Source: Loxodes magnus (taxonomy: Eukaryota > Ciliophora > Karyorelictea > Loxodida > Loxodidae). Taken from it: a DNA stretch of 64,000 nucleotides. The stretch is taken from NCBI GenBank assembly GCA_946699065.1, contig CAMPDV010000112.1, positions 620,001 through 684,000 on the forward strand, read 5' to 3'. The notes under the pieces were generated by a model. The model did no database searches. It was not told the DNA's origin and was given only the letters and a program-made list of their open reading frames with translations. The position numbers and the translations under genes were made by a program. This document shows, one piece after another, positions 1-12,639 of this stretch (the stretch's first letter is position 1; each line of letters opens with the position of its first letter).

Positions 1-315
1 ATCGGAATCTTCTTCATAAAATCAAGCAAAATACTATAAAGTATTTAAGACAACATGTAATTAATCGAGTAAGAAAATATATTCGTTTATGAATAATGTC
101 ATAAATTGAAGAAAATTCTTAGCAAGCTGGATAAGATCACTTACAGGCTTTCGGAGAGAATAAGAGAATTAATGGCAGACATTGAATAATTAAATTAAGA
201 AACTATGTATTTAAGGAAGCAACATAAATAATTTTGTTTATTTCTAGTTCAGTAAAATTATCATCTTAACTCTAACTCTTTATCTATCTTCTATTCTTCT
301 TTTTTATTTGATTGA
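1..315 (+). CDS. C-terminal end of a coiled-coil protein (partial)
   Basis: The frame is open from the window edge and reads as a charged, leucine-rich helix: segments such as KLKKILSKLDKI and ERIRELMADIEQLNQE have heptad spacing typical of a coiled coil. The gene enters from outside the window, so its function cannot be named. The first in-frame TGA is at 313-315, which makes its end overlap the convergent kinase by about 55 bp. The coding character fades after about position 235, where an in-frame TAA follows QHK, so termination at that TAA is a real alternative. Confidence 0.45.
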
Positions 316-1814
316 TCAGATTCTTTTTGAAATTCTTGCTATAGTTATTATTTCTCTGATTAATTATCTTATAACTGCTCCCCTTGCTGTTTAATATTCA
401 TTTTGTTTTCTTATTCAAATTTTTCAGGATTCTCAATATATTATTAGCATAGTTACTAGTATTCCTTTTTTATATCTTCTTACTTTAAAAATTCTTCATC
501 ATTCTTGTTTTCGTTAGTCTAGTCCGCAAGAAACTAATTATACTCTATAATTTTTTTAATTTTATCATCACTGATCTTAAATGTATTATATAAAGGATGC
601 TGCTTTATCATTATTATTAACTTTTCAACTTCTTATTTTTACAATACATATCTTTATTATCCATAATCTAAATAAGTAAGACTTTCTCCAATGTATTCAA
701 GTTGTTTTTCTACTCTAAACAATAAATTTTATAGTTCTTCATTGCTAGTTAGTTATCTGTATTCGACGAATAACTCCCAGAAGAAATAATTAGCTATTTT
801 TAAGCAAGCTTCATGCCCTGCTTATCCTAAGTTTCTAGAGGCTTCAAATCAAGCTTCATATTGGTAGAATTTCTCTTCTATCTACTAAATGGTATTTTCA
901 CTAATTTGAGCAGGCTAAATAACAGAATCCTATATTTCCATTTGAAGTCATTAATGATTTAATACTTCTTAAATGCTTATTCTCTTATTCACATCGAATT
1001 ACAGCATTTTGGTAAGTAAATCCTTACATTCTGAACTGCAATTTAGTTTCTTTATCTGGTTTTAAATGTTAATTGAAAACCTAAAAGAAGTCAAGAAGAA
1101 TGATGGTTCTCTTGGCAAATATCTAAGACCTGTCAGCATAAAGAATAGAACACATCCTGCACTTCATATATCCATTTTTGGACTATATTTAAAATGCTAA
1201 AAAAACCATTCAGGAGCAAAATAACTTTGTGTTCCAATAGGAAAAGCGTAACTTTTATTTTCATTTCTTGTTAACTTAAAAGTCTTACCTAGACCATCTA
1301 TTTTTAACTAAATAGTCTAAGATTTGCAGTTCATAAAGATGTTAGATGGTTTGATATCATTGTGGATAATGCCCTTATCTGATAACCATTTTAACCCGTT
1401 ACAAATATCTTTAAACAATTGCTAAGCTTATTTTTCTGTAATTTTTCAATTTTCCTATCTTAGCACATAATCATGAAGAGTTACTCCATTGGTTAATTCA
1501 TTTACTATAAAGATATTTTATTTACCATCTGAAATATACGCTTCACTCTTTATAATATTTTCGCAATCGATCTGTTTATCTACCTTCATATATCTATCAA
1601 TCAAAATTTAAATTATTTCGCTTTTAGTTAAATACTTAGGAATTTTATTTATATCCAGATGTTTTACGAGAACATAGTCTTCAGGAAATTAAGCCGACTC
1701 TGGTATAGGCTCCCTTAATTTCGATCTGGCAGTTTTATAAGCAACAGTTCCAATATTATCATAACTATAACGTACTTCATCCAAACACTAATACCCTATT
1801 TGCTCACTTTTCAT
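261..1814 (-). CDS. Protein kinase-fold protein, probable pseudokinase
   Basis: A 517-residue open frame starts at ATG 1812-1814 and ends at TGA 261-263. Kinase subdomains are in order: VLVKHL supplies a possible VAIK lysine, IIHNDIKPSN (H151) is the catalytic loop with Arg replaced by Asn, FAPE is the activation-segment end, and DIWSAGCVLFFMLTG is the F helix with Trp written as TGA. The DFG-equivalent reads D173-G-L-G, where the paralogue at 42.25 kb has A-D-L-G, so the Mg-binding Asp is displaced. The N-lobe has no proper glycine loop (YDNIGTVAY). This suggests a pseudokinase. After the domain come a helical region and an E/K/Q-rich tail. It is similar in plan to the kinase at 42,253 (DICNGL, SAGCV, SSECKDLL blocks), so the two belong to one local family. 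Confidence 0.82.
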
Positions 1815-2261
1815 ATTATTACAATTATACTTATTTCTGAATTTATAGACTAATATCATCTTTATATTATAAATTTTTAGGAAGAAAAAGCAATAAATTT
1901 TATATATATATCTAAGATATCTAGACTAAGAGCTTAAAATGAAGTATTTAACTTAATTTCTAAAAGACTAAAAGTAATAAATGCTGATAAGGCTTTATTA
2001 AATTTGATTATTCTATTGAAAAGTTCATTTAACAAAATAATTAGATATGTATAAGACAGCTTCAAAGTGTATTTTGCTATTTTAGTATCTGATAAGCAAA
2101 TTTGCTGGTATGGATAGAATATATTAAACTTTCAGTATAGTTAATTATATAAAAGGTATAAGATTCTTAGAAAATAGATTTGTACATATACTAGTTAGAT
2201 AATTATTTTTAGCTTTTATGCTTAGGTTTACTCACACGACTACTAAAAATAAATACATATA

Positions 2262-3420
2262 TCATTAAACTTATAAAGCAGCAGAGATATTAGTTCTTTC
2301 TTACTTATAGGATGATTAAATTATTTTTAAAGTATATAATTTAATCTTATATTATGATTCCTCTATCCTAAATATATTAAAATCTTGCTGAGCATAATCA
2401 AATTTCTTATAAAATATCCAGCTACATAATTTCTTCTTTGAAAGTTCTTAATTTTATATTATTTCTAGATCTATTAAAGCTTTAAATTTAGAAAATAAGA
2501 TAATTATAATTTTTATTCATTTAGTAACAAAGGGTATTAGTTATTTATTTTCTATGCACATTGATATAATAACGCATTTGCTTCTTCCTTCTTTATCTAG
2601 ATAGGTTCTAGGAGCACTATAATTAAAAAGTTTATTAGCTTCTTTTTTAAATTTTTGAGTTTCTTATTTTCACATTTAGATTACTATTCCTTGCTTTATT
2701 TCCTTTTTTGAAGATTTAATTTATAATTTTTAGTTGTAAAAAAGTGAATAGAACACAAGTAAGGAAATTAAAGCTATTAAAAACTAAACTAAATTTTAGA
2801 TAGAGTGTGAGCTTTTAATGTAATACTTAATATAGTTCCTAGTTAAAGAAAAGAAGATCTAGATAATCTTACATTAATATGTAATTTCACCCTTCACTAC
2901 TAGGTTAGAAAATATGCTTGTGAATACTTACGCTTATATTATGTAAAATTCTTTGAAAATTGAACTTGAAATAAATTTCATACTCATTGAGTATTGCTAG
3001 AGGTTAAGATATAAGTATTACTAGTTAACGTTACTATGAAGGAAAAAGTTTGCATTTTTTAGTGAAAGAATAACTCATACCAATTAATAAAGTTTTATCA
3101 TGTCAATGGACTTAAATCTTGAATTTAAGCTTTCTTTTTAAATAGAAAATCAAATCTTAATGGCTTTTGATTTAAATATCTATTTTAAGTAAATATGATT
3201 TAGAAACTATAATAGGTCACTTCTTCATTTTTAGATTATAATATCTTGACCAATAAATTCCATTTTTATTTTCTTTTGATTGAGAATAAAAGGCTTAATG
3301 GGTTAATAGAACTATATTATGAGGTTAATAAATTTCCTTGCTTATGTTTTATCAACTCTCGTAAGATCTTCTTTTGGAATTTTCTTCCAATGTGCATTCT
3401 AGACTAATCCTTAAATAAAA
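2262..3420 (-). pseudogene. Coding-like stretch, possible decayed kelch or membrane protein
   Basis: Two adjacent frames look coding. One (2262-2981, ATG at 2979-2981, TGA at 2262-2264) encodes about 239 residues with one hydrophobic helix (VQFLIALISLLVFY). The other, covering about 2900-3420, has kelch-like strands such as TYILTSSNTQW. With TGA as the only terminator, long open frames arise by chance in this AT-rich DNA, so the evidence is amino-acid character alone. I do not recognise a family. A decayed kelch gene is the best guess. Confidence 0.25.
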
Positions 3421-4242
3421 ACATAATAAAATTAAAATTTTTTATGATTATTTTTGGTTAGAGAGAACGACATTTAAAGGTCCTTAATCTAAAAGACATA
3501 AAAGCCTAAGGAAAAATTGATAATGGTATAAGTAATTGAAAAATAAAATGATATAAGCTCAAGAAAACAAACTATAATGTTGAAAATTATTTTATTTTCC
3601 TCTTTTACAAGCTTAAATAACACATAACCAAGATCTGATTCTCAGCTATTTTAAATCCCATTTGTTTAAAAAGTGATAATATACCTTAGAATATATTTAG
3701 TTTAATTTTGAATTTAGTTGATAAAATTTAACATCAATACAAACAAAGCAGAAGTCTAGATCTATAAATTTAAATATAACCACATTTATTTAGTTTTCTC
3801 ATTAGCTTCATTATTTTCATAGAGCTTTAAAGTTCATAGAAGGGGTATATAATTCATTGTATATATCTATATATTTTCTCATTTAATATCTAAAAAAGAT
3901 ATTTAGTAAAATAAATCGTAGAAAAGAGATCTTCAATATGATACATTATAAGTTTTAAAATAAGAAAGAAATAGAATAGATGCTTTAATACTAACTGTGA
4001 ATAACCACTATTAAAAAATATAAAGTTTAATGTAATTAGAGTGAATTAAAAGTAAACTAATGCATGCATGCAATAAGTTTAAAATAAAACTCTTAGAATT
4101 TGTAAATTTAATAGTCTTTGTAAGGAATATTATGGTTCTATAGTTTAATGAAGTTTAGATAATATCATCAAATTTTTAATTTAAAGAAAATATAATAAAT
4201 TGTTTCTTTTTGCTTAATGAAGAAGATTTAAATTTATAAAAA
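3421..4242. other. AT-rich noncoding stretch
   Basis: This stretch between coding blocks holds only A/T-rich sequence and a short TGCA run near 4063. I see no gene, tRNA or dispersed repeat. It contains the 5' flank of the kelch gene that starts at 4243. Confidence 0.4.
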
Positions 4243-5154
4243 ATGGAAATCAAAACTAAGCAAGATTATATAATCAAGCTGTTGTACGCTAGAATCTTAA
4301 GCAAGAAGTATAAATAAACATAGTAGTAGATTATATTTGCAAACTTACCATTAATGATTAAAAAATATGAAATTTGTCCTAATTATTGTGTTTCGCCTTA
4401 TTATTATGAAACTATTAGAAGGAATGTTGAGTAAGGCTAGGCAAGTATTCTTTTGTACGATATTAAGAATCAGATCCTTGATTAATTTAAAGTATAATAA
4501 AATCTTAATATAGAGAGCTTAAGTTATATTCAATTCGTTAAGCATAAGTAATTTTACATATCAGGAGGAAATTAACAAAACTTGTTCACGTGACTTGATA
4601 ACGAAAATTAAAGGGATTACAAGATGATGAAAAGAAGAACAGGAAATAGAACAACGAATGATAAACATAATGTTTATATAATAGGAGGAAATAGATTAGA
4701 TAGCGAAGTTTTCTAGAAGAAAACGCAAAAATTTGAATAGATTTAGTAAATATAAGAATCTAGACATACCATGTGTTATTTCGGAATTTGCATTGTCAAT
4801 TAAAACATATTCACATTCGGAGGATTTAATTCCTATTTTATTTATAATTATGATATTTTAAAGAACATATGAAAACAAGAAGAAGCAAGGCTACCGGTTG
4901 ATAGCTCATCAACTTCAGCATATTCTGAAAAAATTTAAAGTTGCTTAACATGAAGAAGTGGAGGATCGCTGGATGGAACTTATTTATATGACTTCAAATA
5001 AGTATCTAAGCATGGAGAAGATTTAAAAGAACTAGGGAGAATTCATAATTCTCCTTATGAATTGGCTTGAAAAATATTTTTCTACAATGCAGCATATGTG
5101 CTAAATATTTATGATATTAAAGCTACAACCTGGGAAAAAAAGAACTATTTATGA
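4243..5154 (+). CDS. Kelch-repeat protein
   Basis: A single frame of 303 residues runs from ATG 4243 to TGA 5152-5154, using TAA/TAG as Gln and four internal TGA as Trp. Kelch blades are recognisable by hydrophobic-G-G turns: FYISGGN, VYIIGGN, IFTFGGF and a later SGGSLDGTYLYD, each followed by a strand with an aromatic and a W/K ending. The chain ends in a final strand (ATTWEKKNYL). Kelch domains form beta-propellers that bind protein partners, often actin-associated or ubiquitin-ligase complexes; the partner here is unknown. It is one of at least five kelch genes or remnants in the window. The start is the first ATG of the open frame; no introns are needed. Confidence 0.75.
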
Positions 5155-6485
5155 AAATAAAGATTCTTTATAATTTAAATATTATTAAGTTTCAAAAGAT
5201 ACAGATTATAAAGAAAAAATAATAGAATTTAAATGATAAATCTAGTCTAAAATATAATCTCTTTTTAAATGTATGTAAGACTGAACTTAGTCTAGTAAAT
5301 TTATAATGTAAATAGTCATAATCTATTTTTGTAAAATTTGCACAATAAAAGGTTAAGCGTATCTTTAAATTTAGCTAAAATTAATAATCCCATATTTTTC
5401 TTAATGAAATTCTATTTGTGGTTTATTTGAATATTCTAAAGAAATCTAAGAAAGGAATATATTAATACAGATATAAATCTTCAACTTTAGATTTAAAAAT
5501 TGCATCTGCCAATAAAAGCTTTATTAATGATGCATCAAATATTTCGTTAAAAAGGAGGTTAAAAATGAATATTTCATCAATAAAAATTAAAAAATAAAAT
5601 TACTATTGATATATGCCATTTATAGAGAGTAATTTTCACAGATATCTTTATAAAAAAGAATAATTTCTTCTTGAGTGAAATTAATATTATAATATAGATT
5701 TAAAAATCATTGTTTAAATAAATTTGATGTCTGAAAAGTATTAAACTTTATATATATTTTAGACTTTAATAAAAGCATTTAGTTTTTTAATTTAAAAATA
5801 GTTTATTATAAATATTATTAATTTTTATGCTAAACTTTATAAATTTAATCCCGTTTCTCGGATATGTTTCTATAAAATATGTAGTTGAAAAATTTAATAT
5901 TTTTGGTAAAGAGAGAGCTAATTATGGTAAGAATTAATTATGTTTATCATCTTAGTGGTTATGTTTCAGATTCTAAATCCTTTATTCTAGTTTAGTCAGT
6001 TGGGATAGAATCAATTTTTAATTTTTATAAAAAATTAAGCAAATAAAATTTTTACGAATGAGATGTCTCACTATATTTGAATATAAAAATTATAAAGATA
6101 TTTTATAAAAAAGTTTTTTTCATGCTATTGAGTATGCACAAAAAAACCAAAATTCTAGGATAATTTTTTCATGTATCAAATTTAGCTTAAAAATATAGAA
6201 GAAATAAAACTTCAATACAAAAAAGAAATGGTTGCAAGCAAAATTTCTTTTTTTGGTGTTGATCCAGTTTTAATAATCAAAATATGCATAAAAAAATTCA
6301 ATAAGATATGAATTTTCAATCATGCATTATCTTTAATTTTATAAGCCATAAATTTAACACAGGTAGAATACTAAAAGTTATGAGAAGTTTATTTACAAAT
6401 AATCAAATTAATTTAAAATTTAAATATCTTCTATGATAAATTTATTCATTTTTAATAGATTTTTATTAATTTAAAAAAGAAAAGA
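5155..6485. other. AT-rich intergenic stretch
   Basis: Long A/T-rich DNA after the kelch gene with no supported gene. Short open frames exist but lack coding character. The only recognisable item in the neighbourhood is the tRNA pseudogene that follows. Confidence 0.4.
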
Positions 6486-6557
6486 AGGCTAATGAGGGGA
6501 TTTAATTTTCGACCTTTTGATTACGAATCAAACACAATACCACTATGCTAAGCAGCC
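6486..6557 (-). pseudogene. tRNA-Thr(CGU) pseudogene
   Basis: These 72 nt match the tRNA-Thr(CGU) genes of the 47-59 kb array over the acceptor stem, D arm and anticodon arm, including the TTCGTAA anticodon loop. The T arm has lost pairing: the 5' side reads GAAAA against an unchanged CCCTC, because three G became A, and the T loop is also altered. The D stem has lost one pair. A functional cloverleaf is therefore unlikely and the copy is drifting toward A/T. Confidence 0.8.
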
Positions 6558-6996
6558 ACAAATATATAATATTTATAACACATTTAAAATAATCTTTGAA
6601 AAAGCACAGCACTTAAATATTAAAATATTACATATTATAAGAATAATAGATAGCAAAGTAAAACATGCTTGAAAGCTCTCTGACTCTCCTTTTTATAAAA
6701 AAGCAATTCCTAGATAGATTTTTACTGGATTTTCATCCACCAATCAATAGAATATTTAATGAAATGTAAATTAATTTTATCCAAAAATCTTTTATTTTAT
6801 ACAATCTTGATATTGATCTTCATATATTTTGATATTTTCACCCTTCTATATCCAAAACATCTACACTTCTTGATTAAATTAAATTTAAACTAAAAGAGAT
6901 TTTTGACATCTATAGCTGCAAAAATTGCTTTCTTCAATTATAGACATTAGTAAATGTTTTCAATGCTTTTTAATTATAATTATAATCTTAATCTTA

Positions 6997-9250
6997 TCAA
7001 TTTTTCATTACTCTTGCTATAACCTCATCTCTTATTTCTTTTTCCATTTCTAATTATTCTAGTTTTCTTGACATAAGCTTTTTTGAAATATTTTTATTTA
7101 TAAATCTAAATATTCCAAATAAGATTTCGGAAAGGAGTTTATTTTCTTTAATCATATAACACAAGGCGTCTTAAGTTATAATTCCCAATTATTTACGAAA
7201 GCCAATCTCTTATATTAGAATAGTATACACATCTATAAATTTGCTCGAATGTATATACTCTCCATACATACAGTAGAGATTATCAATAGGATAGTGACGA
7301 TCTTAAAGATCTTTTCGAAAATTATAAGATTAGGTTCTAAGTTTATATATACTATCAATTTCTTTTCTAAATTATTTGCTTAACTTAGTGTAAGTAATTA
7401 CTGGAAATTGGTTAAGATTATTAAACTGCTCAGTATATATTTTAGTTGTTTTCATTCTCTTAAATTTTTGAGTAGCTGTATTATAGAAATATTGTTGTAT
7501 TTTGTCTCTTATATACTTAGTAAAGTTGTTTTAATTTGTATAAATCTTGGAATTCTACAGGTCGATACTATATAGATCAGATAATTGTTAAACTTGATCA
7601 TAGTATTGAAATCCTTTTTTCCAGTTGGTAATGAAAAAAGAGCCTGCTGTCGATCAAGGAAAATAAATGCTTTCTTATTTCATTTTATTAGAGAATTTAA
7701 AAAAAATGTATTGCCATAATGTGCTTAAAGAGTAGCCAGTTTAAATCTATATAACATGATTCATTAAATGCTGAAATTGCTGCTTAAAATGCTTATCTTG
7801 AAATAATTCTCATGCTAGATTCAATTCTATTCAAAACCCCAGTTATTCCTTTATGAATACACCATGGTACTAATTCTCCTCCATATTCTGCTTTAAGTAA
7901 TTTAAAAAGAATGTATAAAGTTTTGAAATGACAAGGAATCATATTTTTATATCTCATTAGTTAAAAAACAACTTTTTTCATTGCAGCTAAATACTTGAAC
8001 GCGATTTCTTTACAATGGGAATTCAAATTATTCTTCTGATAAACTTCCTGCTTAAATGATAGGTTGAACTACAGTAATAACATTCCTTTTTATGAGTTTT
8101 AATATTTAAAAATCCAACTTATTTTCTTTTTGCTTTTTTCTTTTTAAATTAATTTTATTGCTATTTTTCAGATATCTTTTAAACTAATTTTGAATATAGT
8201 TATTTATTCTAATTCTTCATTATAAATTACTTTTTGTGAATATTCTGTTAGCTAAAATTACTGCGATTGAGCCTCTTCTATTAATTATTTTTTCTTTTTT
8301 CTTTCAATCTAAATATATCATTAAATCTTAAGATTTTTTCTTGGATTAATGTCTTTTTATTCAATTTTAATCGATCTTTTTACAATGATTTTTTCAATTT
8401 AATTGACATAAAATAAAATATTTCCCAACTCTATAATTCTTATAGTTTTATTGAAGAAAATTTCTATAATTTTAAAAATATTAAATAATCTTTAGCTTTG
8501 CTTTTTCATTTTTTATTTATTCTCCTCAGCTTCACCTTTGTAAGTCGAAAGCATGATCTCATTACTTTTATAATTATATATTTAGTAAAATGAAATACAC
8601 TTTTTATAAATACTTAATATTTTTAGTTATATCAAATCAAATTAAAAGGTTTAAGAGAAAAAATTTACTCTTTAAAAAGTTTACTCTTCCTTATAGCGAT
8701 AAAGTCCCTTACTTCACCGTTTTAAAACTAAATCACCTGTAGGTTTCTCTACTTCTATACATTGAGCTTCTTACTTCATAATTTTTTATCATACTTTGGG
8801 TAAAAAGAAGTAAAATATTTTCAAATATTCTTTCGGATTATCTCACTTTAATATAGTTCTCTTGATATGCCATGAGCTACTATAAATATAGCATTTCTTA
8901 TTGAATGTTTTTACTCTTTCTATTTCTATTAGGTAACTTATATAATCTTCTGAATGTTTGCTATGCCATTTATTTCAAATATGATTCTGTTTTTTGCTCT
9001 TTTTCATTATGTTGCTACATTAATAAAAAATTTTAATCTAATTCTTCCGTTTAGTTTCAAACTTCTCCTTGGAATAAAAGTATGTTGTGTGTAAATTTGT
9101 GTTTGTGGAGATAGATTCGTTGTCATGTTAGAGTCATTCCATCTCCTATTCCAGTTCAATGACAGTTCTAATTGATTAATAATTTTTTTTAGGACTAATT
9201 CTAGTCTAATCCAAGTAGTTTTTTTTTCCATCGCTCGGGTCGTCATTTTT
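6997..9250 (-). mobile_element. Decayed large coding region with zinc knuckle (element fossil)
   Basis: This minus-strand region has strong coding character along most of its length but is broken in several places. Near 8041-8100 it contains a knuckle-like CYYC...H motif preceded by lysine-rich helices. That order (basic N-terminus, helix, knuckle) is shared with the shorter zinc-knuckle elements at 15.4, 27.0 and 35.1 kb. About 1 kb of unrecognised coding sequence follows the knuckle, ending at a TGA at 6997-6999 after a helical tail. The upstream part (8640-9250) also reads as protein. I cannot assign a family; a retroelement-type Gag/ORF1 product with extra domains is the best inference. 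Treated as an old, non-functional copy. Confidence 0.5.
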
Positions 9251-10190
9251 AGTAATCTTTCTCACTAATATCTTCTTCGTTATTTTTAGCTTTTTTCGGA
9301 TAATTTAATTAAGTTAAAAAGTGTTATTACTTGCCGGTCTATCTTGCTGGATTGAATATAATAGGTAGCTGGTTAATTTCTTCTGATTTTTCTCCTTATT
9401 TAGCAATATAAGATCTTTCGCATGCATTTCCATATTTTTATAAAAATTATAAAAAATAAAAGTAAATTCTATATTTCAGCGATATGTTTCTCAAAAAAAA
9501 TTTATGCATATCTAAACTTGAAAAATTCGGAATCATTTTAATCCAAACACCTGCTAAAATTTTTATATTTGAATTTTCTATTAATTTTACTAAATTTTAA
9601 TAAAATAAAATTAGACTTACTATATATCCTAATTATTTAAACTATAAATTAATAAATTGTAACTAAAATAAATATTTTTATGTACAATTCTTTGCATAAA
9701 ATCCAAAAATTTAATAATTTTATTATTATTTTTATAACTATAATAAAAAATCATATAAATGAATAAAAAATATTATTATTAATTAACCAACTTTATAAGA
9801 ACTCATTTTAAAATAAAAAAATATTTTGTAAAAAAGGAATAAAATTATTTCAATAAAAATATCTTAACTTCTTAATTTTTTTTATGGAACACTAAATATA
9901 TTATTAAAATCAATATTTGTATATTTTAATTATTAACTCAGACTTTTAGTTCTAAAGTAAACTTTATTTATATTATTTTTTTAGAGTTAAATTAAAAAAT
10001 AATTTCAAAATCTAAGATTTTTTAAAATGCTTATTATTCGATTATTATTCATTTCCCTTACAGTTATATTTAAATCTCTTTTATTTAAAAATTTGTTAAA
10101 TTTCATTAATCAATAAAATACAATTTCTTTAATAAAAAAATTGACAGGAATTACAATGAAATTTTTTAAATTATGGATATAAAATTTTAT
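9251..10190. other. AT-rich intergenic stretch
   Basis: Very A/T-rich with frequent homopolymers. No gene, RNA or repeat is supported here. Confidence 0.4.
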
Positions 10191-11240
10191 TCATTTAAAG
10201 TATATAATTTACTTACATAATTATTAGTTAAAGTTTAAGAAAAAATTTATTTTCATCCATTCTTTTGTCTTTTCTAAATCGTAATAATAGACATCATTTT
10301 AACTATCGTAGTTTGGACTAAATATATACACTTTTTTATTCTCATAAATTCCATTATTAAAGAAAGGCTCAAAAGAATCTGATTTAGGAAATTATTTTCC
10401 CTGCTCGTTAAAACTCTTGAAATCGTATGAATAAGTGCATTAAAATGAACTAAAATTATCAAATAAAACTAACTGCTACTTATCCTGGATATTTACAACC
10501 ACAATACTTTCAGCTGCTTTAGGCATTCCTTTTTTTAATTCAATTCATTTATTTATCGATATATCATAAAAACAAACTTTTCTATCGCTATTATTAGCAT
10601 GACTGTTATATCCCCCAAATGTAAATATTATATCATGAGCATAACAAATTCCATTTCTACTTTAAGCATAAAGATGTTAAGAAAGTTTTTTCATGCTATT
10701 ATCTTAAACATTATAACTCTCGAATTAGCTTGCATATTTGTTAAGCTTTATATCTTATCCTGCTAAAATATAAACGACATTCTTATAATCAAATGCTAGA
10801 GTTGAATAGAATTTTGGATAATTCGTTACATATTTTTCCACTTTAGTACCTCTAATATTAATAACATAACTGAGTTGCTTGTTAGAATCTAATCTTCCAG
10901 ATAGAATAACATTACCATCAGAAATTTGGAATTATTAAGTGAAGTTGGCTAATGAAGGAAAATCATTTAAATCAAGCAACTAGAATGAAGGATTAGTTAA
11001 ACTAAAAATTTATAATAATCTACTATTGCTTTTGATTCTAATATACTACTAAATAGGAATGCTTTTGTTATTTCGTCTCATTTAAATGCCCAAACAAAAA
11101 TAATTTGGAAAAATTTCGTATCTAATTAAACCAATACCGAATTTAGAGAAATCTTAATTATTAAGAGACCTTCCTGATTTTCTTATTATTTTTCTCAAAA
11201 ATAAGATCTAAATAATAGATTTATCACCTCTTTATTACAT
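10191..11240 (-). CDS. Kelch-repeat protein
   Basis: An open frame of 349 residues starts at ATG 11238-11240 and runs to TGA 10191-10193. Propeller-type strands are visible: VILSGRLDSNKQ, VVYILAGQDIK, IIFTFGGYNSH followed by VCFYDISINKWIEL, and a last VYIFSPNYD followed by VYYYDLEKTKEW. The FTFGGY turn and the Y-D...W spacing are classic kelch features. The N-terminal part is basic and helical. An in-frame TAA TAA pair near 10225 could be an earlier stop if TAA terminates in this organism; under the karyorelict code it is Gln-Gln. Function beyond protein binding is unknown. Confidence 0.7.
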
Positions 11241-11877
11241 TTTATAAAATTATAAAATAAATAACTAAAATAGTCATTAATTTCTTTTTTGATTATATAA
11301 GATTTTATATTGCTTCTACTTATAATTATAACCTTAATTTAGTATATATAGATTGATTCTTTTTTCCTTTTTAATTTCCTTTTATTTTATATTATTACTA
11401 AATATTATTTTAAGTTACTTATTTTAGAGTGTAAATAAAAATTAATTTAATATTGAAAATATAATAAAATCCTTTTTATAAATTTCCAATCTATCTATAA
11501 GAAAATAGCATAGATAAATATAGATTATTTATTTTCCTTTTTGTAGAAATTAATTTGCTAGCACAATATAATTACATTATCTAATTTAAATAATTAAAAA
11601 AATAAATGGAAAATAGTTTAAATAAACATTATAAATTAAAAATATAAAATGAATGAAATATTTAATTAAATCTAAATTTACTTTTAAAATATTTATTTAT
11701 AAAAATTACATAATTAAAAGAATTTGTAAATAAGATTATTAGTTATGTAGAAATAATTTTATATTTTTTTAAAATTTTTCTCTATTTCCCTTTTATTTTT
11801 GAAAAAATTTGATTTTAAGATTAATATTTAAATTTAGATATTATCTTTTAATATCTTTTATTTATATTCGAGGTTTA
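11241..11877. other. AT-rich intergenic stretch
   Basis: A/T-rich DNA separating the kelch gene from a small minus-strand frame. Nothing recognisable is seen in it. Confidence 0.35.
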
Positions 11878-12396
11878 TCAAAAATATTTTCTTGTTTAAT
11901 AAGTCTTTTTATACGCTTCAAAAGCTTAGAATTATTTTTAATTTACTCGCAAATATCAGGTCAGTTTCTTTTATTCTAGATATTGCCTCTCATAATTTAA
12001 TGTTTTTTAATTTAATTACTTTCTATTTGAATTTTTTTTTATAGTTAACAACTTTTTATCAATTTTTCGCTGAATTCAAAAGGACAGCTATTTAAACAAG
12101 TTAAATTTCTTCATTCATGATATCTTGAAAGAAATAGATTTTTACATGTTTGGGTTGCTTTTTAGATAGTTATTGATTTAGTTAGTTCGACTTAAATAAT
12201 ATTTTTATTTCTTAGGTGCCTAATAAAATCCTAATCTAATTCCTATTTTTTCCATAATAAATGAAGAAATATTTACTCAAATTTAGCAAGTAAAGCCCAA
12301 AGTTTTATAAAAGTTATTTCTCTCTAAATTGCTATTAATAAATTAGAATATTACCCTCATAATTAAAAAAAGTGTTGTGACTTATTAATTTTGCAT
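11878..12396 (-). CDS. Small basic hypothetical protein
   Basis: An open frame of 160-172 residues ends at TGA 11878-11880, with in-frame ATGs at 12394-12396 and 12358-12360. The product is Lys/Gln/Asn-rich and predicted helical in its second half (YERQYLEQKKL and QAFEAYKKTY). No family is recognised. The amino-acid mix is better than the surrounding DNA would give by chance, but there is no second copy to confirm it. Confidence 0.33.
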
Positions 12397-12639
12397 AAAT
12401 ATTCAAGCATAAGAATTAGCTAGTTTTATAATATTTTAACGAAATTAAAGATTTAATTCTTTTTAAAATTAAAAAATAGTATCTTGTCATTATAGTAATT
12501 CTATCAAACTAAAATATAAACTTAATCATTTTAAATTTATATTAACTATAAAATTTAACATCTTGATGCATATAAAAAATTGCTTAATAAATCATTATAT
12601 CATAATTAAAAAAAAACAATTTTTTTATTTTATTTTTAT

